Positions 43,526 to 52,005 of a stretch of 64,000 nt of DNA are shown here, in pieces; the first letter of the stretch is position 1, and the number at the start of each line of letters is the position of its first letter. The position numbers were made by a program, and so were the translations under genes. Source of the stretch: Stenotrophomonas sp. 57 (lineage in GTDB: Bacteria; Pseudomonadota; Gammaproteobacteria; Xanthomonadales; Xanthomonadaceae); NCBI RefSeq assembly GCF_030291075.1, contig NZ_CP127407.1, positions 248,001-312,000 of the forward strand. Reading direction: 5' to 3'. The notes beneath the pieces are model-generated. The model was not told where the DNA came from. It searched no databases and saw only the letters and a program-made list of their open reading frames with translations.

Positions 43526-44116
43526 TCAACGCTGACTGATCAATACGTGGGTCAATGTCGCATTGTCAGGGGCGAGAGTGAGTACAACCTCAGCACCGTT
43601 CACTGGCGCGGTCCAGTAAGGGCGGGAGTCAGGGGCATCAGGCCGAGGTGGATATTGCGCCGTTCCCTCCCAGATGACTTCTTTGAGCGCGATGCTCGGT
43701 GGGGCGATATCAAAGGTCAGCTTCGCCTGCGCAGGATTATCGACGGCACTTCTCAGCGTGATGTTCCGAACTTCAAGGCCACCCAACATTCCACGTTCCG
43801 CGGTTCGCTCGTCTCTCAGGCCCTGCCGAGTCGGTTTTCCAAGATGCGTGTGAAGATGTTCGTTCAATGCATCCACATCGCCAAAACGCACACTGGACAA
43901 TCGCTCGATGCTGTTCTTGAATCGCTCCATACCAATTTCACTCCCTGATTCGACGGGTTGTCTTTGATTCAGATGAACTGATGGGTTCAGCGGCGCGGCA
44001 CTTGAACATGCTGTCAGTAAAAGCGCCGGAATAGCGATCGCGAGGCGACGACGCGCAGCGATGGGCAGCGCGACCATGAAAAAGCGTGGCCAGGCGGTGT
44101 TGATGAAGGGCGACAT
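43526..44116 (-). CDS. Lipoprotein, putative immunity protein of effector 3
   Basis: 196 residues from ATG 44116 (GGAAG at good spacing); ATGs at 44158 and 44077 are also in frame. The signal region RRRLAIAIPALLLTACSS ends in a lipobox, so the mature protein starts at the Cys and should be membrane-anchored in the periplasm. The remainder (ERLSSVRFGDVDALNEHL, GGLEVRNITLRSAVDN, KEVIWEGTAQYPP) matches no family I know. Its place directly before a XVIPCD effector is the normal position of an immunity gene; that role is inferred. Confidence 0.75.
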   Translation of the reverse strand: MSPFINTAWPRFFMVALPIAARRRLAIAIPALLLTACSSAAPLNPSVHLNQRQPVESGSEIGMERFKNSIERLSSVRFGDVDALNEHLHTHLGKPTRQGLRDERTAERGMLGGLEVRNITLRSAVDNPAQAKLTFDIAPPSIALKEVIWEGTAQYPPRPDAPDSRPYWTAPVNGAEVVLTLAPDNATLTHVLISQR

Positions 44117-44245
44117 CGCAATCTTCCATGAAGGGCGGTTGGGTCTGCGCGGCATCATGCCATGCCAATGCCCTGCTGCACCGCCGCGAGTGGCGTCACA
44201 CAGCTCTGGCTAGACTGTGCTTCTTTTTCCGCGCAGGAGGCACCC

Positions 44246-45166
44246 ATGGCCCATCCCATCTCCGTATCCCTGATTGGCGTTCCCACCGATGTCGGTGCGG
44301 GCCATCGCGGTGCCCGGCTGGGGCCGGAGGCGCTGCGTGTGGCGGGCCTGCCGGAGGCGCTGGAAGCGCGCGGCGTGGACGTGCGCGATCTGGGCAACCT
44401 GGATGGCCCGCGCAACCCGTGGACCGCACCGGTGGAGGGCTATCGCCACCTCGATGAAGTGGTGGCGTGGAACCATGCACTGATGGAAGCCAGCTATGCC
44501 GAACTGCAGGCCGGGCGCATGCCGATCATGCTCGGCGGCGACCACTGCCTGGGCATCGGTTCGATCACCGCCGTGGCGCGCTGGTGCCGCGAGCAGGGCA
44601 AGACCCTGCGCGTGCTGTGGCTGGACGCGCATTCGGATTTCAACACCAGCGATGTCACGCCGTCGGGCAACATCCACGGTATGCCGGTGGCCTGCCTGTG
44701 CGGCCTCGGCCCGGATGCGCTGACCCGGCTGGGCGGCACGTCGCCCGCGATCACCCCGGCGCAGATGCACCAGATCGGCATCCGCTCGGTGGACCCGGAA
44801 GAGAAGCGCCTGATCAAGACCCACAAGGTGGATGTCTATGACATGCGCTACATCGACGAGAACGGCATGAAGCGTGCGGTGGAAGCGGCACTGGCCGGCA
44901 TCGACGGGAACACCCACCTGCATGTCAGCTTCGATGTCGACTTCCTCGACCCGAGCATCGCGCCGGGCGTCGGCACCACCGTGCCGGGTGGGGTGAACTA
45001 CCGCGAGGCGCAGCTGGTGATGGAAATGATCGCCGACACCGGGCGCATGGGATCGCTGGACATCGTGGAGCTCAACCCCTTGCTGGACAAGCAGAATGCC
45101 ACCGCCGAGCTGGCCGTGGACCTGGTCGAAAGCCTGTTCGGCAAGTCCACCCTGATGCGCGATTGA
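44246..45166 (+). CDS. rocF: Arginase
   Basis: 306 residues from ATG 44246, preceded by an ideal GCAGGAGG. The manganese-binding motifs of the ureohydrolase family are intact: GGDHCLGIGS, WLDAHSDFNTSD, HVSFDVDFLDPSIAPGVGT, and GSLDIVELNPLLD near the end. The IPTDVGAG-type opening SLIGVPTDVGAGHRG marks arginase rather than agmatinase. It cleaves arginine to ornithine and urea. A seven-base inverted repeat (TGAACGG/CCGTTCA, 45177-45199) follows the stop. Confidence 0.94.
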   Translation: MAHPISVSLIGVPTDVGAGHRGARLGPEALRVAGLPEALEARGVDVRDLGNLDGPRNPWTAPVEGYRHLDEVVAWNHALMEASYAELQAGRMPIMLGGDHCLGIGSITAVARWCREQGKTLRVLWLDAHSDFNTSDVTPSGNIHGMPVACLCGLGPDALTRLGGTSPAITPAQMHQIGIRSVDPEEKRLIKTHKVDVYDMRYIDENGMKRAVEAALAGIDGNTHLHVSFDVDFLDPSIAPGVGTTVPGGVNYREAQLVMEMIADTGRMGSLDIVELNPLLDKQNATAELAVDLVESLFGKSTLMRD

Positions 45167-45328
45167 AGGCTTCCCCTGAACGGAATCTCGAACCGTTCAC
45201 ATCCGCTCCACGCCCCTGCCGCCAGATTGCACTTCACGCGGCGGCAGTGGGCATTGGTGCCCTCCCGCCGAGCGAAAGAATCCCATCCGCGAATGAAGCG
45301 GTATAGCGGCGAACCCAAGGAGAAGCCC

Positions 45329-45466
45329 ATGAAGCGCGTAGTTGCCCTGATGCTGTTGTCGATGTTCTCGGTGGCCCTGCTGGCCGGTTGCAACACCGTG
45401 GCCGGTGCTGGCAAGGACGTGCAGAAGGCCGGTGAAAAGGTTGAGGACGCCGCCAAGGGCAAGTGA
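45329..45466 (+). CDS. Entericidin-like small lipoprotein
   Basis: 45 residues from ATG 45329 with AAGGAGAA upstream. The signal MKRVVALMLLSMFSVALLAGC carries a lipobox LAGC, and the mature peptide NTVAGAGKDVQKAGEKVED is the entericidin A/B consensus. Entericidins are stationary-phase lipoproteins first described as a toxin-antidote pair; only one member is here. A strong terminator follows directly, so it is a single-gene transcript. Confidence 0.92.
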   Translation: MKRVVALMLLSMFSVALLAGCNTVAGAGKDVQKAGEKVEDAAKGK

Positions 45467-45492
45467 GCCCGGCGCGGAACGGAAAGAGAAAG

Positions 45493-45517
45493 GGCCGGGG
45501 ACATCCCCGGCCTTTTT
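45493..45517 (+). terminator. Terminator after the entericidin gene
   Basis: GGCCGGGG (45493-45500), loop ACAT, CCCCGGCC (45505-45512), five T's. It lies 26 bases after the stop codon. Confidence 0.92.
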
Positions 45518-45667
45518 GTGCCTGCTTTTCACTGCCTGCTGTCGAAGCGTAGTGAACCATTCAAGCAGGTGAGCATTGTTTTCATTGTAGGTTGACCGGC
45601 ACTCAACAGCCGCTGCGCGAAGCTGGAGCCACGGTAAGAACGCCGTTGCAACCAAGGACTCCCAGCA

Positions 45668-45889
45668 ATGAACAAAGACATCATTTCCGGCAAGTGGTCG
45701 CAGCTGAAGGGCAAGGCCCAGGCCAAGTGGGGCGATCTGACCAACGACGATTTCGATGTGGCCGAAGGCAATGCCGAGTATCTGGCCGGTCGCCTGCAGG
45801 AACGTTATGGCTGGGCCAAGGACCGCGCCGAGAAGGAAGTCCGTGACTTCCAGGATGCGGTGAGCAAGGACTACCCGGACTACAAGTAA
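45668..45889 (+). CDS. CsbD family stress protein
   Basis: 73 residues. [20 protein letters not shown] followed by [20 protein letters not shown] is the CsbD consensus; the protein is predicted to be a small helical bundle. CsbD-like proteins are induced by general stress regulators and their molecular role is not known. It follows another stress-linked single gene (entericidin), with 201 bases between them in which I see no other feature apart from the terminator. Confidence 0.92.
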   Translation: MNKDIISGKWSQLKGKAQAKWGDLTNDDFDVAEGNAEYLAGRLQERYGWAKDRAEKEVRDFQDAVSKDYPDYK

Positions 45890-45920
45890 GCGCGACTAAG
45901 CGCGACAGTTTCCCCCACAG

Positions 45921-45955
45921 CACAACGCCCGCACCGAGAGGTTGCGGGCGTTGTG
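45921..45955. terminator. Bidirectional hairpin between csbD-like gene and converging gene
   Basis: CACAACGCCCGCA pairs with TGCGGGCGTTGTG with a short GAGAGG-type loop. There is no long T-run on either side, so termination may be partial, but the position between two converging genes fits. Confidence 0.7.
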
Positions 45956-45965
45956 TTGTCTGCGC

Positions 45966-46772
45966 TCAGCGCGCCGGCGGGTCCGGCACGTAGCGGTTCG
46001 GAAACGCCTGCGGCTCGCGCGGCAGGCGCGATGGCGAATCCATCAGGATGCCGCGCGCACGCAGGTTGCGGGCGCTGTCGTAGCGCAGCTGCAGCACCTG
46101 CGCGGGGCTGCGGCTGGCGCGTTCGAAGTCGGTATCGCGCACGGACGACTGTTCGCGTGCACCGTGGCCGGTGCCCAGCGCGGGGGCCTGCGACTTGCTG
46201 GCGTAGCCCTCGATGCGGCTGGCGCTGGCGCTGGCATCAGCGGCAGCCTCTGCCTGCGCGGCCGGAGCGGGCAGCGGCAGGCCACGGCGCAGGATCGGCT
46301 CGGGGCGCCAGCGACGCGCCTCTTCGAATACGGCCACGCCGACCACGCCGATGTTGTCCGGGCGCCCGGTGCGGCTGGCGTAGCTGCCGCTGGGGCTGCT
46401 GAACACGAACTGTGCCACTTCGTCCTGGCTCTTGCGCCAGCCGGTGATGTCGGCGCGCTGGCCGGGGTTGAGTACGTAACCGGTCTGCGAGGGATCGGCA
46501 TCCTCGCCGGAAATGGCGTTGACGCCGTCCACCGACAGCACCACCAGCACCCGGCGCGGGCTGTCGTTGTACAGGCGCACCGCATAGCGGTGCCCGCGCT
46601 CGCCGGCCACCCAACGCTGGCCTTCGGCGGGGTAGCTGCGCAGTTCAGTGCCACGGTCGCGGTCGACCAGGGCCATGCGCACAGGGCCGCCTTCATACAC
46701 CGGCGGCGGGGGCGGGACGGGGCGGAAGCCGGCCAGGGGCAGGATCAGCAGCAGGGGCAGCAGGCGTTTCAT
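45966..46772 (-). CDS. Hypothetical exported protein with Pro/Ala-rich regions
   Basis: 268 residues from ATG 46772 (an ATG at 46778 is also in frame). A short signal peptide (RLLPLLLILPLAGF) precedes PVPPPPPVYEGG. The core reads ERGHRYAVRLYNDSPRRVLV, LSVDGVNAISGEDADPSQTG, VLNPGQRADITGWRKSQDEV and FVFSSPSGSYASRTGRPDNI, a beta-rich domain, then an Ala-rich low-complexity linker and a basic tail. I do not recognise a named family; similar proteins are common in Xanthomonadaceae as far as I recall. Confidence 0.75.
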   Translation of the reverse strand: MKRLLPLLLILPLAGFRPVPPPPPVYEGGPVRMALVDRDRGTELRSYPAEGQRWVAGERGHRYAVRLYNDSPRRVLVVLSVDGVNAISGEDADPSQTGYVLNPGQRADITGWRKSQDEVAQFVFSSPSGSYASRTGRPDNIGVVGVAVFEEARRWRPEPILRRGLPLPAPAAQAEAAADASASASRIEGYASKSQAPALGTGHGAREQSSVRDTDFERASRSPAQVLQLRYDSARNLRARGILMDSPSRLPREPQAFPNRYVPDPPAR

Positions 46773-46880
46773 CGGGCATCTCCAGCGGGGTTGCGTGAAT
46801 GAACGCGCCGCAGGCCCTGACGGGGTTGGCCGTGGGCACGGTAAACTGGACCCGTTCATCGAAGGTTTCCCCACGCAGTC

Positions 46881-48176
46881 ATGACGACCCGAGTCCTTAC
46901 CGGCATCACCCCCTCCGGCACGCCCCACCTGGGCAACTACGTTGGCGCCATCCGTCCGGCGATCGCGGCCAGCCGCGCCCCGGGGATCGAGAGCTTCTTC
47001 TTCCTGGCCGACCTGCACAGCCTGATCAAGTCGCAGGACCCGCAGCGCACCCAGCGCGCGACCCTGGAAATCGCAGCCAGCTGGCTGGCCTGCGGCCTGG
47101 ACCCGGAACATGTGTGGTTCTACCGCCAGAGCGACATCCGCGAGACCACCGAGCTGATGTGGTTCCTCACGGCCATCGCCAGCAAGGGCATCCTCAACCG
47201 TGCGCACGCTTACAAGGCGGCGGTGGACAAGAACCGCGAGGAAGGCGTGGACGAGGACGCGGGCGTCAGCGCTGGCCTGTTCATGTACCCGGTGCTGATG
47301 GCCGCCGATATCCTGATCTTCAAGGCCAACCAGGTGCCGGTGGGCCGCGACCAGATCCAGCACATCGAGATGGCGCGCGACTTCGCCCAGCGCTTCAACC
47401 ACGTGTACGGCAAGGAATACTTCCCGCTGCCGGACGTGGTGATCGACGAGCAGGTGGCGACGTTGGCCGGCCTGGATGGCCGCAAGATGAGCAAGAGCTA
47501 CCACAACACCATTCCGCTGTTCGTGCCGCGCGAGGAGCTGAAGAAGCTGGTGTTCTCGATCCTGACTGACTCGCGCGTACCGGGCGAGCCGAAGGACACC
47601 GAGGGCTCGGCGCTGTTCCAGATGTACCAGGCGTTCGCTACCCCGGAACAGACCGCCGAATTCGCCAAGGCCTTTGCCGCCGGCATCAGCTGGGGCGATG
47701 CCAAGCAGCAGCTGTTCGAGCGCATCGACAGCGAGCTGTCGCCGCTGCGCGAGCGCTACAACGCGCTGATGGCCGAGCCGGAAAAGATTGAAGCGCTGCT
47801 CAAGCGCCGTGGCCAGCAGCTGCGCGAGCAGCTGGCGGCTCCGTTGCTGGATGAACTGCGCCATGCCGTGGGCCTGCGCGACCTGTCCACTGCCGGCGAC
47901 ATCGCCAGTGAAGACGCAGGCGTGGCCCGCGTGGCACCGCCGCTGTTCAAGCAGTACCGCGAAAAGGACGGCCGTTTCTACTTCAAGCTGACTGCCGGTG
48001 ACGGCACGCTGCTGATCCAGAGCGAAGGCTTCGATTCGCCGCGCGATGCGGGCCAGTTGATCGCGGTGATCAAGCAGGCCGAGCAGGGCGACCAGCTGCA
48101 GAGCGAGCTGTTCAAGCTGGAAGCGGAAGTGGACGCCGTGCTGGCCGCGCTGGCGGTGCTGCGCGAAGCGGCCTGA
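46881..48176 (+). CDS. trpS: Tryptophanyl-tRNA synthetase with extra C-terminal domain
   Basis: 431 residues, about 95 longer than the usual bacterial enzyme. The class I motifs are PSGTPHLGNYVG (HIGH) near residue 10 and GRKMSKSYHN (KMSKS) near 200. The tryptophan-specific parts MYPVLMAADILIF and PVGRDQIQHIE are present. Residues 345-405, after the anticodon region, read FKQYREKDGRFYFKL, DGTLLIQSEGFDSPRDAGQ and resemble the DUF1508/YegP fold fused to the synthetase. Function of the fusion is unknown. Confidence 0.95.
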   Translation: MTTRVLTGITPSGTPHLGNYVGAIRPAIAASRAPGIESFFFLADLHSLIKSQDPQRTQRATLEIAASWLACGLDPEHVWFYRQSDIRETTELMWFLTAIASKGILNRAHAYKAAVDKNREEGVDEDAGVSAGLFMYPVLMAADILIFKANQVPVGRDQIQHIEMARDFAQRFNHVYGKEYFPLPDVVIDEQVATLAGLDGRKMSKSYHNTIPLFVPREELKKLVFSILTDSRVPGEPKDTEGSALFQMYQAFATPEQTAEFAKAFAAGISWGDAKQQLFERIDSELSPLRERYNALMAEPEKIEALLKRRGQQLREQLAAPLLDELRHAVGLRDLSTAGDIASEDAGVARVAPPLFKQYREKDGRFYFKLTAGDGTLLIQSEGFDSPRDAGQLIAVIKQAEQGDQLQSELFKLEAEVDAVLAALAVLREAA

Positions 48177-48188
48177 CCTGCTCGCCCT

Positions 48189-48250
48189 TGTAGAGCCGAG
48201 CCCACGCTCGGCTTGGCGGAAAAGCAGCCGAGCATCGGCTCGGCTCTACA
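48189..48250. repeat. SMAG pair after trpS
   Basis: Forward GTAGAGCCGAGCCCACGCTCGGC and reverse GCCGAGCATCGGCTCGGCTCTAC, only about 15 bases apart, so the two can also pair with each other as one long hairpin. Confidence 0.9.
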
Positions 48251-48310
48251 GGGCATTGCACCCATGGCATGATGCCCACGCGCCCCCGGCGCGATGACAT
48301 GGAGTCTGTG

Positions 48311-48607
48311 ATGGCCTGGTTGTCGCTGCTGCTGTTCCTGCCCTGGTTCCTGCTGCTGGGCAGCCTGTACTGCCTGTTCCCGCGCCAGCCGCGCACTGCG
48401 CGGCGGCGCCTGTTTGACAGCGCCACTCTGATGCTGGCTTTCGCCCTGAGTATCGTCTCGATGCTGTGGGGGTACCGCCTGGGCATGGCACAGCCCGGCG
48501 CTGGCCCGATCTGGCCGCAGGTACTGGCGGTGCTGTACGCCTACGGCGCGTTCCTGGCGGTGCTGGTGCTGGCCCTGCTGCTGCGGCCGAGGTACCTGGC
48601 CCGGTAA
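48311..48607 (+). CDS. Small membrane protein of unknown function
   Basis: 98 residues from ATG 48311 (GGAG six bases upstream). Three hydrophobic stretches: WLSLLLFLPWFLLLGSLYCLF, ATLMLAFALSIVSMLWGY and VLAVLYAYGAFLAVLVLALL, with a basic loop RQPRTARRR between the first two. The Arg-rich loop suggests it faces the cytoplasm. It stands alone between two SMAG pairs. No family recognised. Confidence 0.7.
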   Translation: MAWLSLLLFLPWFLLLGSLYCLFPRQPRTARRRLFDSATLMLAFALSIVSMLWGYRLGMAQPGAGPIWPQVLAVLYAYGAFLAVLVLALLLRPRYLAR

Positions 48608-48631
48608 CCATGCTCGACTGCACGCGCCCTC

Positions 48632-48701
48632 TGTAGAGCCGAGCCCATGCTCGGCTGATGTCTGGTAGAAAGGCAGCCGAGCGTGGGCTCGGCTCTACAG
48701 A
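48632..48701. repeat. SMAG pair before the MBL hydrolase
   Basis: Forward GTAGAGCCGAGCCCATGCTCGGC and reverse GCCGAGCGTGGGCTCGGCTCTAC around a linker of about 20 bases. Confidence 0.9.
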
Positions 48702-48791
48702 ATTGCCCACTCCGACCAAAGCCGCATCGAACCAGCCCCACGCCCGCACCTACCATGGGCATCTGTTCCCGATCCTGCCAGGTGCGTGCCG

Positions 48792-49724
48792 ATGACCGCC
48801 GACCCCAGCATCCATACCATCGATACCGGCTTCCAACGCCCCGGCTTCGATGCGGCCTACCTGATCGTTGAACGCGGCCGCGCGGCCTTCGTCGATTGCG
48901 GCACCGGCCTTTCCGTGCCGGCGATGCTGCAGGCGCTGGCCAACGCCGGCCTGGGCGCTGACGCGGTGGACTGGCTGCTGCTGACCCACGTGCACCTGGA
49001 CCACGCCGGTGGCGCAGGCCTGCTGATGCAACAGCTGCCCAACGCAAAGGCGGTGCTGCACCCGCGCGGTGCACCGCACATGATCGACCCGACCCGGCTG
49101 ATTGCCGGTGCCACGGCGGTGTACGGTGCTGAAGAGATCGCGCGCAGCTACGGTCGTATCGAGCCGATTCCCGAACACCGTGTGGTGGTGGCCGAAGACG
49201 GGCACCGCATCGATCTCGCTGGCCGCGAGCTGCTGCTGCTGCACACGCCGGGCCACGCGCTGCACCACTACTGCGTGTGGGATGCGCGCAGCCGCAGCTG
49301 GTTCACCGGCGATACGTTCGGCATCTCCTACCGCGAACTGGACAGTGCGCAGGGCGCTTTCATCTTCCCCACCTCGTCGCCCGTGCAGTTCGATCCCGAG
49401 GCGATGAAGATGTCGATACAGCGCATGCTGGGCTACGCACCGCAGGCGATGTACCTGACCCACTATGGGCGCGTGGAGCAGGTGGAAAAACTGGCCGACG
49501 ACCTGTTCGAGCAGATCGATGCGATGGCCGCCATCGGCCGCCAGTGCGATGGCCGCCCGCACCGTCACCGCTGCCTGCTGGCCGCGTTGCAGGCGTTGTA
49601 TCTGGAACGTGCCCAGCTGCATGGCTGTGCGCTGGACGATGCGGCGGTGACCGCAGTGCTGGCAATGGACATCGAACTCAACGCGCAGGGCCTGGCGTGC
49701 TGGCTGGACCGCATCAGCAGGTAG
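48792..49724 (+). CDS. MBL-fold metallohydrolase
   Basis: 310 residues from ATG 48792. The beta-lactamase-fold zinc motif is TLLTHVHLDHAGG in outline (THVHLDHAG, residues about 65-73), followed by HTPGHALHHY, FTGDTFG and a final LTHYGRVEQ His. The first 60 residues bear DTGFQRPGFDAAYL and VDCGTG. The C-terminal 80 residues are helical. The substrate is unknown; it is not close to glyoxalase II by its tail. A SMAG unit overlaps its stop codon. Confidence 0.82.
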   Translation: MTADPSIHTIDTGFQRPGFDAAYLIVERGRAAFVDCGTGLSVPAMLQALANAGLGADAVDWLLLTHVHLDHAGGAGLLMQQLPNAKAVLHPRGAPHMIDPTRLIAGATAVYGAEEIARSYGRIEPIPEHRVVVAEDGHRIDLAGRELLLLHTPGHALHHYCVWDARSRSWFTGDTFGISYRELDSAQGAFIFPTSSPVQFDPEAMKMSIQRMLGYAPQAMYLTHYGRVEQVEKLADDLFEQIDAMAAIGRQCDGRPHRHRCLLAALQALYLERAQLHGCALDDAAVTAVLAMDIELNAQGLACWLDRISR

Positions 49725-49744
49725 ATCCACGCCACGCGTGGATG
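49721..49744 (+). repeat. SMAG unit (GATCCACGC stem) providing a stop codon
   Basis: GTAGATCCACGCCACGCGTGGATG. The TAG inside the leading GTAG is the stop codon of the MBL gene, so the repeat is fused to the end of the reading frame. Confidence 0.75.
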
Positions 49745-49820
49745 ACGTGGGCCCAGGCTGCGCCGTGATGTCACGACCACGTTACACTCTGGTGACTTCC
49801 AAGCTAGCCGTGGTACTGCC

Positions 49821-51482
49821 GTGAATCCGATGCGCGTGTTGCTGCTGTCGTCCTGCCTGTTCGTCGGGGGCCTGGCCCATGCGGCCAATGACCTGCCCGG
49901 CGGCGGCATCGATCCGCAGGCACTGTCGCGTCACGTGCGTGTGCTGGCGTCGGATGAGTTCGAGGGCCGCGCGCCGGCTACCGAGGGCGAAGAACGCACG
50001 GTGCAGTACCTGATCGAGCAGTTCCGCAGCTACGGCCTGCAGCCGGGCGGCGTGGATGGCAGCTGGGTGCAGCCGGTGCCGCTGGTGCGCGCGCAGCTGG
50101 ACGGGCCGGCCAAGGCCAGCCTGTCGCTGAAGCGGGGCAAGCGCACGCTGGCCAACGGCGTGGACGTGACCCTGCAGAGCCTGCAGCCGCGCAAGCGCGT
50201 GCAGATCAAGGACGCGCCGCTGGTGTTCGTCGGCTATGGCATCGACGCGCCGGAACGCCACTGGAATGACTACAAGGACGTGGACCTGCACGGCAAGATC
50301 GCCGTGGTGCTGATCAACGACGCCGATTTCGAGGCCGATGTGCCGGGCGCGTTCGATGGCAAGGCCGTGACCTACTACGGTCGCTGGACCTACAAGTTCG
50401 AGGAAGCCGCGCGCCGCGGCGCCGAGGGCGTGCTGATCGTGCACGAGACTGCGCCGGCTGCCTATGGTTGGGCCACGGTGAAGAGCTCGGGCACTTCGCC
50501 GCTGTTTGACATCGAGCGCAGCCAGGCTGAAGCGATGGCGCAGCACACACCGCTGCGCGGCTGGATGCAGCGTGAGCTGGCCGAGGCGATCTTCGCCGAC
50601 GCGGGCCTGGATTTCGATGCCGAGAAGCACAAGGCAATGCGCGCCGATTTCCGCCCGGTAGCGCTGGACAACGCGAAGCTGAGCGTGGACCTCGCACTCA
50701 AGCGCGAGCAGGTGGTGACCCGCAACGTGGTGGCGAAGCTGCCCGGTGGCGAGCATGGCGACGAGGCGGTGATCTTCTCCGCGCACTGGGATGCGTTCGG
50801 CATCGGCCAGCCGGACGCCAAGGGTGACCGCATCCGCCGCGGCGCGATCGACAACGCCACCGGCGTGGCCACCGTGCTGGAGCTGGGCCGCGTATTTGCC
50901 GCCGGCCCGCAGCCGCAGCGTACGCTGTACTTCGTGGCGCTCACTGCCGAAGAGAAGGGCCTGCTGGGCGCCAGCTACTACGCCGCGCACCCGCTGGCGC
51001 CGCTGGACAAGACCGCCGCGGTGCTCAACATCGAGATGTTCAGCCCGGATGGCCCGACCCGCGATATCGCCTCGTGGGGCAAGGGCCGTGTCTCGCTGGA
51101 AAGGGACCTGGAGCGCGTGGCCAAGGCCCGTGGCCGCAGCTACAGCCCGGACCCGAACCTGGAAGCCGGCTTCTTCTACCGCGCCGACCACTTCGCCTTC
51201 GCCCGTCTGGGCGTGCCGGCGATCACCATCGGCCCGGGCCTGGACAAGCTGGACGGCGGTGTCGAGGCCGGCCGCGCGCTGCGCGAGAAGTACTTCGCTG
51301 ATTGCTACCACCAGGCCTGCGATGCCTGGACCCCGAGCTGGGACCCGAGCGGCCACGCCGCCGACACCCTGCTGGTCTACGACCTGGGCGCCGAGCTGGC
51401 CAACAGCCGCCGCTGGCCGACGTGGGAAAAGGAATCGGAGTTCCGCGGCGCGCGCGACAAGAGCGAAGCGGCCCGCCGTTGA
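49821..51482 (+). CDS. M28-family zinc aminopeptidase, exported
   Basis: 553 residues, GTG start. Signal peptide residues 1-22 (VLLLSSCLFVGGLAHA). A PA-type insert occupies about residues 100-210 (APLVFVGYGIDAPE). The M28 zinc residues are seen in SAHWDAFG, IDNATGVATVLELGR, ALTAEEKGLLGASYY, LNIEM and YRADHFAF. Such enzymes remove N-terminal residues from peptides in the periplasm or outside the cell. A possible promoter (TTACACT, 49783) lies in the gap before it. Confidence 0.9.
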   Translation: MNPMRVLLLSSCLFVGGLAHAANDLPGGGIDPQALSRHVRVLASDEFEGRAPATEGEERTVQYLIEQFRSYGLQPGGVDGSWVQPVPLVRAQLDGPAKASLSLKRGKRTLANGVDVTLQSLQPRKRVQIKDAPLVFVGYGIDAPERHWNDYKDVDLHGKIAVVLINDADFEADVPGAFDGKAVTYYGRWTYKFEEAARRGAEGVLIVHETAPAAYGWATVKSSGTSPLFDIERSQAEAMAQHTPLRGWMQRELAEAIFADAGLDFDAEKHKAMRADFRPVALDNAKLSVDLALKREQVVTRNVVAKLPGGEHGDEAVIFSAHWDAFGIGQPDAKGDRIRRGAIDNATGVATVLELGRVFAAGPQPQRTLYFVALTAEEKGLLGASYYAAHPLAPLDKTAAVLNIEMFSPDGPTRDIASWGKGRVSLERDLERVAKARGRSYSPDPNLEAGFFYRADHFAFARLGVPAITIGPGLDKLDGGVEAGRALREKYFADCYHQACDAWTPSWDPSGHAADTLLVYDLGAELANSRRWPTWEKESEFRGARDKSEAARR

Positions 51483-51529
51483 GGATCGGAATCGGCGGAG
51501 TGTCATGTCATTTCGCCGGGGGTAGAGTC

Positions 51530-51608
51530 GACTGATAGTCGACTATCGCGCGCAGCGCGGGTTTTTCGGTGCCGACAGAGAGAGCAGTCGACTAACAGTC
51601 GACTCTAC
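51530..51608. repeat. SMAG pair, GTCGACT stem subtype
   Basis: Forward GTAGAGTCGACTGATAGTCGACT and reverse AGTCGACTAACAGTCGACTCTAC around a GC-rich linker that contains its own CGCGCAGCGCG hairpin. The stem subtype is the same as at 27859. Confidence 0.85.
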
Positions 51609-51638
51609 CGATTACCGATTACCGATCAGCGGCCGGCA

Positions 51639-51995
51639 CTACCCGCGCTGGCGCAGCAGCGTCCATGCGCCCCAGCCGCCGGCGGCTAGCGCTGCCAGAT
51701 AGCACGCCACCATCGTACGCAGGCCAACCGATGATCCTGCATTGATGCCCCGATGCAGGCGCAGTTGCAGCGAGCTGTAGCCGCTGCCCAGGTCCACCGC
51801 CAGCTGCAGCGCCAGTGCGCCGCAGAACACCAGCAGGGCGATCCCGAATCCGATGCGTGGCCACGCGGCCTGTGCGTTGGGGCGACGAAGCAGCCAGGCC
51901 AGTGCCGTGGCTGCAGCCAGCGTCGCCGCGATCCACATCAGTGGCGTGGCGGGAGACGCAGCGGCCACCGGCAGTGCACCGGTGGCCGCGATCAC
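51639..51995 (-). CDS. Small membrane protein downstream of the KgtP-like gene
   Basis: 118 residues from a GTG at 51995, 10 bases after the stop of the transporter gene and preceded by AAGGG. An ATG at 51938 is the alternative. Three hydrophobic segments (WIAATLAAATALAWLL, IGFGIALLVFCGALALQLAV, MVACYLAALAAGGWGAW) with a loop containing HRGINAGSSVG. No family recognised. It is probably cotranscribed with the symporter. Confidence 0.6.
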   Translation of the reverse strand: MIAATGALPVAAASPATPLMWIAATLAAATALAWLLRRPNAQAAWPRIGFGIALLVFCGALALQLAVDLGSGYSSLQLRLHRGINAGSSVGLRTMVACYLAALAAGGWGAWTLLRQRG

Positions 51996-52005
51996 TACAG
52001 CGCCC

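Noticed and set aside
42217..44160. tRNA-Thr as an integration site of a genomic island
   Set aside because: No integrase gene and no convincing direct repeat of the tRNA 3' end on the far side; only acquisition of the two-gene cassette is suggested.
45177..45199. TGAACGG/CCGTTCA inverted repeat after arginase as a terminator
   Set aside because: Arms are only seven bases and no T-run follows; it could equally be an operator for the entericidin gene.
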